DNA of 64,000 nucleotides from Sacculina carcini. Its lineage: Eukaryota > Arthropoda > Thecostraca > Sacculinidae. Made by a program: the position numbers and the translations under genes. The stretch's first letter is position 1. Each line of letters begins with the position of its first letter. Positions 53,275 to 61,740 of this stretch are shown here, piece after piece. The stretch spans positions 4,763,001 through 4,827,000 of the forward strand of contig OU696574.1 of the NCBI GenBank assembly GCA_916048095.2. The letters run 5' to 3'. The notes beneath the pieces are model-generated. The model saw only the letters and a list, made by a program, of their open reading frames with translations. It ran no database searches and had not been told where the DNA came from.

Positions 53275-54614
53275 TAGGGCTGTCAAAAGTTAATAAAGTT
53301 ATTTTTCCACCTAAAGGTCACTTTTTCATAAGCTACCTAAAACTGCATGAAACAGTGGTGTACGCTAATTATTAAAAAAGTTATTAGGTTACCAAAATTT
53401 ACTTTTTCATCGTTAGGTTACTTTTTTTGCTTTTAGGTTACTTTTTTGCTTTTTGGTTACTTTTTTGCTTTTAGGTTACATTTTTAGCGTCAGGTTACCT
53501 TTTGTTATTTGTCTTGTTATTAAGTAAGTTTACCACGAAGTTCGGTGACTTTTTGCAGATAAGAGGTACACAAACGGTATATATGAGGATAAAATAGGAA
53601 AAGAGATTGAATATTAGGTCTCAAGATCATGAAATTTCAAAATTTCTGCTGTTAGGATTTAGCAATTGATATGCACCTTCATGTCTGTGCTACTCAATAT
53701 TTACACGTTTTTGGGTACGCAGGATAGCGTCATTCCGTTTTAGGAAATGCCCACGAGCCGGAGGGTGTCGTGAGATGTTTGAAGCGTGGTATAGTACGAT
53801 ATGTGAGCTCTCCTTAACAGATACTGCACTGTAGCACTTGACAGTACGCATTTACTTGAACAGGAATTATGATTTTCATGATTATGACACGTGATTTTCA
53901 GGTCGTGAGATAGCGCCATTTTCCCACGTTTTACATTGATAAGACTGTGAGCACAGGGTGCTACATATGAGAGGACGGGGACATTCACACATGCAGTGTT
54001 TACGCCAACACTATTATACAAGCTGTAGTACGTGCTATTTGATGAAAAGTTCCGTTGAAACAATATATAAAACATTATTGCGACCATTACTGAAATATTT
54101 ACATTTGCAATTAGTGTATTTCACTCTTGTATTATCTTTCCACTTTTAAATTACATTTTGATGGTTATGCTCCTTTTTGCCATGTTAGCCAAACAATATT
54201 TAGTCACTTTTGGTTGTTTGTTGTAAAAATAGTACCAGATCGGAGAGAGGGTGGAAAAATAGTACCAACTCGGAAAGAGGATAGAAAAGAAGGACTGGTG
54301 TATTTTCTTCCTTCAGAACTGCAAACTGAAATTGACCTTTTTTAAGGTTATTTTTACGAAGATTAGGTTATTTTAGGCTACCTTCTTATAGGTTATTAGG
54401 TGACTTTTTAGGTTCACAAACAAACCACAAACAAACCGTGTATTTCCTATAGCGCACTAATCAGCAAAGTCGTGATACACATGTGATATAGCGATGCAAA
54501 TGTGATAATAACATTAAAACTCATAGGTTATTTTTAGGTTACTTTTTTGGTTACTTTTTCTCGAAAATAAAGTTACTTTTTTCTTATTTTTAGGTTACTT
54601 TTTTGACAGCCCTA
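53275..54614 (+). mobile_element. Non-autonomous hAT element hAT-2, full copy
   Basis: Perfect 8-bp target duplication ATGATAAC at 53267-53274 and 54615-54622, fitting the nTnnnnAn pattern of Ac-type hATs. Ends TAGGGCTGTCAAAA and, inverted, TTAGGGCTGTCAAAA. Both subterminal regions are arrays of AGGTTACTTTTTT-like units, probable transposase-binding repeats. No transposase frame. A LINE 3'-end relic with TATAGCGCACTAATCAGC lies inside at about 54450. Confidence 0.85.
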
Positions 54615-54754
54615 ATGATAACATATCAATCCATACGTGACGACACTTGACCCCATCAGTAGAAAGCTCCCACAAGTTAGACACCACTGCTATAATTTGA
54701 CAGTTGGCTTGCCCTTCAGATCCGGCAGATTAGTCTTCTGAGGAGGTTTCAACA

Positions 54755-54880
54755 ACATATATTTGATATAGCGCACATATTTATACACAGGCGCGAAAAA
54801 AATCAACTGACAGGAACATCACAGCGAGCAGGAAGTAGACACAAATAGAAAAAAGAAAACACGTTTGCGAAACTGGAGCA
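54755..54880 (-). mobile_element. L2-like LINE 3'-end fragment
   Basis: Plus-strand ATTTGATATAGCGCACATAT and GGCGCGAAAAAAATCAAC match the 3' end of LINE I (61545-61580). Only about 100 bp are left. Confidence 0.6.
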
Positions 54881-55398
54881 TGCTAGATGGCCGTTGGCTG
54901 TCAAATAGCTCATCCGCCCTTGAAGGCACAACCACATACACGCAAGACGTACATACATACACTCACACATACAACATACGAGCTCTCGTACTAATACACA
55001 CATACGCAAAAACCGTTTATTTATGCGCGTGGTAATTTAATTAGAATCGCACGTGCTTTGTGTTTGCTGTTTTATACCACAAAAATATATCGTTTTAATT
55101 CAAATTTAATTCAACGTTGTCGGAATCAAAGACATATTTGCACGGAGAAGAGCTCATATGGCAAAAGAAATTACAAAATGGTTACCAATTATAAACCAGG
55201 ACTCATGTTTATGGGAGTTATATATTGTCAATGTGTATGTGTTTGGGTGTGTGCGTGTGTATGTAAGTGAATGTTTTGACATGAATAGTCCACGTGAACA
55301 CACATAATAATACAATAGAAAATCGAAACATGTCTTCAGCTTTTCGATTAACATGCTGGGATAGATATAACGATTGTTAATTGAACATATATCTTTTA

Positions 55399-55400
<2 letters not shown>

Positions 55401-55474
<74 letters not shown>

Positions 55475-55512
55475 AGACACCAGACACGTGAGTACTCCAT
55501 ACATTTAGGATC

Positions 55513-55582
<70 letters not shown>
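55401..55582. repeat. Two TA microsatellites
   Basis: (TA)n at 55401-55471 and 55518-55582, separated by ACCAGACACCAGACACGTGAG-like unique sequence. They sit next to the Penelope element 3' end. Confidence 0.95.
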
Positions 55583-55585
<3 letters not shown>

Positions 55586-55656
55586 AAATTAATGTTCACT
55601 CACGCACCCGGTATAATTATGAATATTATGTAAATGAATCACTTCACAATCAATAT

Positions 55657-55704
55657 ATTTGAGTACGAACTTTTTCGCCTAACGGCTTCTTCAGGTACTG
55701 AAAT
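55657..55704 (-). ncRNA. Hammerhead ribozyme-like motif (candidate)
   Basis: Minus-strand order: stem I strand AUUUCAGUAC; core CUGAAGA (consensus CUGANGA); stem II GCC-GUUA-GGC; GAAA; a very short stem III; UC; then GUACUCAAAU, which pairs back with stem I over 9 of 10 positions. Penelope elements are known to carry type I hammerheads with tiny stem III. One extra A between core and stem II, and the weak stem III, make activity doubtful. Confidence 0.5.
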
Positions 55705-55831
55705 TCATTCAAATTAACGGCCAAATTGCACAATTATATATCAGACAAAAAAAACACATGCATCATATCAATTGAGTAACTCTCGTAATTAAGCGCTGCA
55801 AAAAGAGAATTAATTGCCAATTGCGTTATCT

Positions 55832-56257
55832 TTAGAATTGGCATTTTAAATATATTCCCTTGCAGCCGTTGATGAGGGATCCATCATCATGCTCTCGTAT
55901 GTAGGCTGCTTCAGCGAACTTTCTTGTCGACTCGTCTATGATGCCACTGTGGATGATACACCAGCTGATGGATATTGGAGAGTTGATGTGATGCTCTTTG
56001 TTGTGTTCGAACATCACACCGTTCAGTTTTGGGCTAATATGCTCCTGCACTCGTATTTTCACAAGTCGACAGGTTTCACCTATGTAGAACCTTCCACAGA
56101 TCGTACAAGTTATCTTATAAATCATATTCTTCTGCCAGCATTGTGATCTTTTCGTCGCACAGGAGCATGTAAAGCAACCGGACTCGCATGTCAGCCGCTC
56201 TTTGGGAGGTGCAAATATTCTTTTTAATGGGCGACCCGGGTCAAAGAAAATCCGCAC
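55832..56257 (-). pseudogene. Penelope C-terminal GIY-YIG domain
   Basis: A 141-codon frame. The Cys-rich linker (CESGCFTCSCATKRSQC) is followed by MIYKITCTICGRFYIGET, the GIY-YIG core (here YKI...FYIG), then Arg/Glu-His contexts IRVQEH and a helical tail, AYIREHDDGSLINGCKGI. This domain nicks DNA for target-primed insertion. The domain itself is open, but it is detached by frame from the RT. Confidence 0.85.
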
Positions 56258-56518
56258 TTTGTCTGCGAGACCCGTTCATCTGAGCAATGATTGACACTGT
56301 CGCTTGTCTGCCTCTCCCAAGTATGGCAACTTTACATAATATTTGCGTTCGTCTTCTTTTCCTTTTCCATGTGCAGTATTGCCAGCATTCCTTAGCGCCC
56401 TATGTTTTGTTTTTTGGATCACATTCATGAGATAGCCATTCATTTTCAGGCAATTTTCAACGGTTCTCAGCGATTTTCGTAGGCTCAGCTCATTGTTGGC
56501 TCTTCTTGACGCCCTCAC

Positions 56519-57300
56519 AAACTCACCGTATGCAATGGAACATTTTGCTGATGTTGAGCCGTAGGATTGTCATGGCGTGAACGATCCACTGTGTACAGTT
56601 TTCACATGTAATGTGGTGTATAATTTTCGACCATCATGACTGATGAGACAGTCGAGATATGGCAAGCTGCCGTCCTTTGGCGTTTCGATGGTAAATTGGA
56701 TGTGCGAGTTGATTGAGTTAACAATCCGCATCATATCATCAATGTTTACGTCATCGTACCACGCAATGAAAATATCATCAATGTACCGCTATTACTCCAG
56801 TGGTCCTGGTAATTTTTAAATTATTTGGCGGTCCATGTAGTCGGCATATATAATGGCCAGTTGCGATGCCATAGAATTACCCATTGAAAGGCCCTGTACT
56901 TGCTCATAGTGCATCTCAACTTGGACAATCACATCATTTGAGATGGTCAAATCAATGGGCAGTACAACATCTTCCACGTCCATCAAGGTGAATATTTCAT
57001 CTCCATCTTTGTGCTGATGTAGAAAGTTTGTTACGACTTTCATCAAGCCCAAATCGTTGTTGCTGGAGCTCCGCGGTATTGTGCCGTACAGGTTAACAAT
57101 ATCCAGTGAAGCCAATCCTTTTATTCCATCTTGTGGTATGTTTTCAATTCATTTGAGAAATTCGTCCTTGCTTCTGATGTGTGCAGGAACATTATCCAGA
57201 AGGTTATCTAATTTTTTGGCCAGGCTCTTTGATAATTTTGTTGCTGGACCGTCCAGTGCAGCGACTATGGGCCTGCCTTTCAGTTCACCTGCCTTATGAT
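56519..57300 (-). pseudogene. Penelope RT, broken
   Basis: Frame 57115-56816 covers LDIVNLYGTIP to ADYMDRQII. After a stop or shift at about 56815-56790 the catalytic RYIDDIF and GSLPYLDCLI segments follow in another frame. Penelope RTs are related to telomerase and lack the LINE endonuclease. This copy cannot make an intact protein. Confidence 0.85.
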
Positions 57301-57305
57301 CCTGC

Positions 57306-57661
57306 GTAACGTATTAGGACGTGAACGTATTAGTATGTCACGGTGTGAGCTTGGAGTCGGGTTTGTGGTCCGATGCAGCCTGTACTTTGGGTCTAGCGCG
57401 ACTGTGTGAGGTCTGGTGAGATCGAGGACCTGTGCGAGGTCGAAGGATTTGTATAGATCGTGTGATTTATTGAGATCGAGGATCCGGAGAGTGGATCATG
57501 AGGTCAGTCGTGACCGAGTTTGGAGTCTGAGGAAGCTCCGTAAAGTAAAAATAAAAAAGCGCCGAAATAGCTTGTAGAAGTAAACAAAAAATTAAGATAC
57601 ATTCCAGACGGGCGCGCGTGGGCATCACCGCCCCACGCGCGCCTAGAAGACACCACACCAC
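57306..57661 (-). mobile_element. LTR-element fragment G6 with tRNA-Phe-like primer site
   Basis: At 57562-57573 the plus strand reads GCCGAAATAGCT, followed by TGTAGAAG, the same junction as in G4 (primer site, then LTR end TGTAGAG). 57574-57661 is then an LTR piece, and 57306-57561 an untranslated leader rich in GAGATCGAGGA-like repeats. Within the LTR piece a perfect 12-bp hairpin, GGCGCGCGTGGG/CCCACGCGCGCC, occurs at 57611-57643. No gag or pol survives. The fragment is cut off by hAT-2 copy 2. Confidence 0.5.
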
Positions 57662-58471
57662 AAAAGCTAATACAAATGCGAAATACACTAATTGCAAATG
57701 TAAATATTTTTAGTAATGGTCGCAATAATGTTCTTTATATTGTTTCAATGGAACTTTTTATCAAATAAGCACGTACTACAACTTGTATATTAGTGTGAGC
57801 GTAAACACTGCATGTGTGAATGCGTCCTACCAAATGTTGCACCCTGTGCTCACAGTCTTATAAATGTCAAACGTGGGAAAATGGCGCTACCTCACGCCCT
57901 GAAAAGCACGTGCTAATTTCTGTTCAAGTAAATACATACTGTCAAGTGATACAGTGCAGTGTCTGGTATAGAGAGCTCACACATCGTACTATACCACGCT
58001 CCAAACATCTGACGACACCCTCCGGTTCGTGGACATTTCCTAAAATGGAATTACACTATCCTGCGTACCCAAAAACGTATAAATATCAAATAGCACAGAT
58101 ATTAAGATGAATATCAATTGCTAAATCCTAACAGCATAAATTTGGACATTTATTGATCTTCAGACCTAATATTCAATCTCTTTTCCTATTATATCCTCAT
58201 ATATACCGTTTTTGTGCCTCTTATCTGCAAAAAGTCACTAAAATTTGTGGTTAACTTACCTAATAACAAGAAAAATAACAAAAGGTTACCTGACGATAAA
58301 AAGTAACCTTAAAAGCAAAAAAGTAACCTAACGATGAAAAAGTAACTTTTGGTAACCTAATAACTTTTTGTAAATAATTACCGTACACAACTTTTTCATG
58401 CAGTTTTAGGTAGCTTATGAAAAAATGACCTTTAGGTGGAAAAATAACTTTATTAACTTTTGACAGCCCTA
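57662..58471 (-). mobile_element. hAT-2, partial inverted copy
   Basis: Reverse complement of about 53275-54115, with clear identity over the terminal repeat (GACAGCCCTA at 58462-58471), the GTAACCTAA-type subterminal array (58260-58370) and unique interior sequence (57700-58110). It lacks the other end. With the full copy at 53275-54614 it forms an inverted pair 3 kb apart. Confidence 0.85.
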
Positions 58472-58770
58472 CTCATTATATATGACATTTGCCACATTAT
58501 ACAACATATATTCTTGGTGGGGCTGCAGACTATATACAGTACACATGCGGTGCACATATAGTACACTCTAATTAATGTGTAAATTGTGGTGCTGCTGCAT
58601 ACGGGCAATTTATGCGCATTGTTCAGCATTGGCGGCCGCTTTCAGTGGGCTCGCACGTCCAAACTGGCTTGATTATTGAAGAGTCAAATTGTGCAGAAGT
58701 ATTGGACCTGATTAAAACCGTTCATTATACAAGCCACATGCACACCTGCACGCGCAAGATTAAGTGAATA

Positions 58771-58825
<55 letters not shown>

Positions 58826-59190
58826 GCAAGCACGCAGAAACACACACATACTCATACACACAGTTCTGGCTGGGATAATGTTTATCGTGTTTAATATACA
58901 CGATAAACATTTACAAACAAGATATACATATATTATTATATTACGTTACATTTATTATTATTAGTATTACGATTACATTACATTAGTTATTATTTCACTA
59001 CAGTTGTTATTATTACACTACAGTTGTTATTATTACATTACATTTGTTATTATTACATTACAGTTGTTATTATTACATTACAGTGATTATTATTACATTA
59101 CAGTGATTATTATTACATTACATTTATAATTGTTATTACATTACATTTATAATTGTTATTACATTTATTATATATTTATACATTTACACG
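58472..59190. repeat. CA and ATT satellites
   Basis: (CA)n at 58771-58823. At 58980-59170 a 20-bp unit, CAGTTGTTATTATTACATTA, is repeated about nine times with variants. A perfect inverted repeat, TGTTTATCGTG...CACGATAAACA, lies at 58878-58911. No gene seen. Confidence 0.85.
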
Positions 59191-60050
59191 ATACGCATTC
59201 AGGTCGTTCATATACAGTGTATAGGAACGACCTGAATAAAATGGAACCCAGGTGTTCACACATGAACATGTTTGCCGATGACTTCAAAGCACAAGAAACG
59301 GTCAGCAAAAGATCCGACTGTGAAAAATTTCGTTACATCAATATTTTTTATAGATGGGTTCAAAAATGGCAAATTATCTTCAACGTCTAAGAATATCACA
59401 CCATACAAATTATAAAACAAACATGGACCAAATTGGAAATACATAAAAAACAATTTTTTACGCAAGTTGAATATGAAACAATATAGGAATTGAAGATTCC
59501 TCAAACTTATCACCGGAATTACATGAAATATATGAATCAAAAATAGAACCATTAACAAATTCAGAGTCGAGTTGTGTATATCGATTGCAATATGTTGTGT
59601 GAATTGATAAGATGCGAAATTTGACCACTACTAGAGTATTATGTTTCAGTGTGAAATTCTCGTCTGGAAAATCTCAAGACAAAAACTTAAAAAATACGAG
59701 AGGCTTTTTAAAAATGATGCCCTGAAACACAAAATTTGAACTATCAGGAAAAGTTTGGAAAGTATAGTTGACCGCATTGGAATATAGAAGAATATGGGGT
59801 GACAATTACGATATTCCAATATCTTACTGGAAATGAACACATCGAAGGTGGAAAATTGATTCAAATCCGCAACATCAATAAGAGCAAATAAGAAAAAATG
59901 TATTCAAAATTGGACTGAAAGACATATTGAGAAATACAACTTTTCAAATAGAAACATCAACAATTTTAACGGAATTCTTGCCTACATCATTGGTACACCA
60001 TCAATACAGAGTGAATTTTTTGAATATAATGACAGCAACTGGAAGGCATG
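59190..60050 (+). pseudogene. LINE H, plus-strand RT relic
   Basis: The plus strand encodes MFADDFKAQETVSKRSDCEK (59268-59330), then YRWVQKWQIIFNV: the catalytic ADD box and following helix of a Jockey/RTE-like RT. Decayed frames continue with TIQIIKQTWTKLE and FFTQVEYETI and further fragments to about 60000, each separated by stops or shifts. Confidence 0.7.
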
Positions 60051-60122
60051 TCTGTATGTGTATATGCACACGCACCTACACACACGCGCGTATGTGTATG
60101 TACAGTGTCATGTGTATTATGC

Positions 60123-60600
60123 CAAGATATGCGACCTCAAAAAAACGATGTTTTTTGTCAAGAAAAACTCCACCAAAAAACCACGTTCTTTTTGGTTTTA
60201 TTTGAAGAGTCCTGCAAATAATTTAAAGTATAGAAACTATATATTTTGGGATGTTAAATTAATAATTTTTTATCAACATATAAGTTATTAATGTTATTAG
60301 TGGCCCTATCAAATTGAATAACTATTAAATATGCACAATAAAATTGCTATAATGTGTCTGAAAGTCAGAATATCATTGTTCGCACGGTACTGTGCGGCAC
60401 TTCTATGTAAAGTACAGCATTACATTCAATTATTGAGTTAATCATTGTGTAAGAAAGCATTGTTTCCAAACATTTTTTCTATTACAAACCTGAAACTGTT
60501 TAAAAAACAACAACAGGTGGCATCATTTTTATTATTTTTTACACATTACTTTTTTCCTCCCAGAAATGAACTGCATTGATGCTGATGATAACTTTACATA
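60123..60600 (-). mobile_element. hAT-1, partial inverted copy
   Basis: Reverse complement of about 15400-15897: the TATGCGACCTCAAAAAAACG end, then TTAATGTTATTAGTGGCCCTATC, GTGCGGCACTTCTATGTA and CCAGAAATGAACT are all recognisable with divergence. The other half of the element is missing. Confidence 0.8.
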
Positions 60601-60710
60601 CTATGACGCTTAATATTCCATCTTAAGCACCATTTCCTTCAAGCATTTCCTTCATTTCCTTCTTTCAACAATTCCATTATTTGCAGATATAAAAGTACAA
60701 GCAGTGCAAA

Positions 60711-60775
60711 TCTATATATATATATAAAAGAGATCCTCTGTGTGTGTGTGTGTGTGTGTCTGTGTGTCCCACCCT
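60711..60775 (+). repeat. TA/GT run resembling a Helitron 5' end
   Basis: TCTATATATATATATAAAAG, then CTCTGTGTG... to about 60770, followed by CCCACCCTCGTTGG. Helitron 5' ends often look like this, and the copy at 8352 is similar, but no matching 3' hairpin plus CTRR was found downstream. Confidence 0.35.
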
Positions 60776-61226
60776 CGTTGGTCCATTTTCTATCAGCTAT
60801 TACTCAACCACCACTAAACGTACTCGCTAACAAGTTGTACCATCACGTTGAAAATTTTATTGTCTACACTTTACATTAAATTTTAAATTTTAAAAATGAA
60901 ACCAAAAAAGTTATAGCGGTGAAGAGACAAAATGAACTCTGAAAAAGGCGAAACTTTGGTCAATATTCTGCCATCGAGATCTCCTAAACCAGAAACGGTA
61001 CAGCAATACAGATTATACCACTGTGTAGAAAATTTTCCGTTCTACAAGATAGGTTATAATTATTAACCAGATATTATATGTAAAAGATTTAAAAATGACA
61101 AAATTTCAATCTACATTCAAAATTTCATTTAACTTCGGGCGACCAATTTTCTATACTTTTTTCTATATTTCTCAGCAACTAAATATCACACATCTAAATT
61201 AATTAATTAATGGTAATAAATTAATG
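60776..61226. other. Unassigned AT-rich sequence
   Basis: No gene or repeat signature recognised. Confidence 0.4.
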
Positions 61227-61512
61227 GTTTCCTTGAAAAAAACAGATTTCCTTGAAAAAACATGGTTTCCTTGAAGAAAAAACATGGTTTCCTTGAAGAA
61301 AAAACATGGTTTTCTTGAGAAAATAACATGGTTTACTTAAAAAAGCATGGCATCCTTGAAAACATGGCTTCCTTAAAAACATGGTTTCCTTGAAAAACAT
61401 GGTTTCCTTGAAAAACATGGTTTCCTTGACAAAACATGGTTTCCTTGAAAAGCATGGTTTCCTTGAAAAACATTGTTTCCTTGAAAAACATGGTTTCCTT
61501 GAAAAATCATGG
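61227..61512 (+). repeat. Minisatellite of GGTTTCCTTGAAAAACAT units
   Basis: About 14 tandem units of 18-21 bp (GGTTTCCTTGAAAAACAT and variants) fill the stretch, from TTTCCTTGAAAAAAACAG to CATGGTCTTC. It ends next to the CAA tail of LINE I. Confidence 0.9.
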
Positions 61513-61523
61513 TCTTCATTAAC

Positions 61524-61707
61524 AACAACAACAACAACAAGCGTGTATTTGATATAGCGCACTAATCAACAAAGGCGCGATAAACATGAAATATAGATAT
61601 ACAAGATAATAATTACATCAAAACGGGAGCTCAGAAAGAAGAAAACAAGAGCTAGCAAGGACAAAAATATAACAGGGAAGATAAAGACCGAATTATTTTG
61701 TGCTGAG

Positions 61708-61740
<33 letters not shown>

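Larger units (their letters stand above)
55590..57305 (-). mobile_element. Penelope-like element with GIY-YIG endonuclease
   Basis: Minus-strand order RT then GIY-YIG, as in Penelope elements. RT begins with GRPIVAALDGPATKLSKS (about 57290-57240) and continues with MASLDIVNLYGTIP and QGLSMGNSMASQLA. RYIDDIFIAW (about 56795) is the catalytic box. The endonuclease lies at 55832-56257. Frames are broken near 56815 and 56560 and the 5' part is missing. A hammerhead-like motif lies in the 3' region at 55657-55704. Confidence 0.9.

Noticed and set aside
56276..56518. Independent small basic protein
   Set aside because: It is the segment between the RT and GIY-YIG domains of the Penelope element, cut off by frame breaks.
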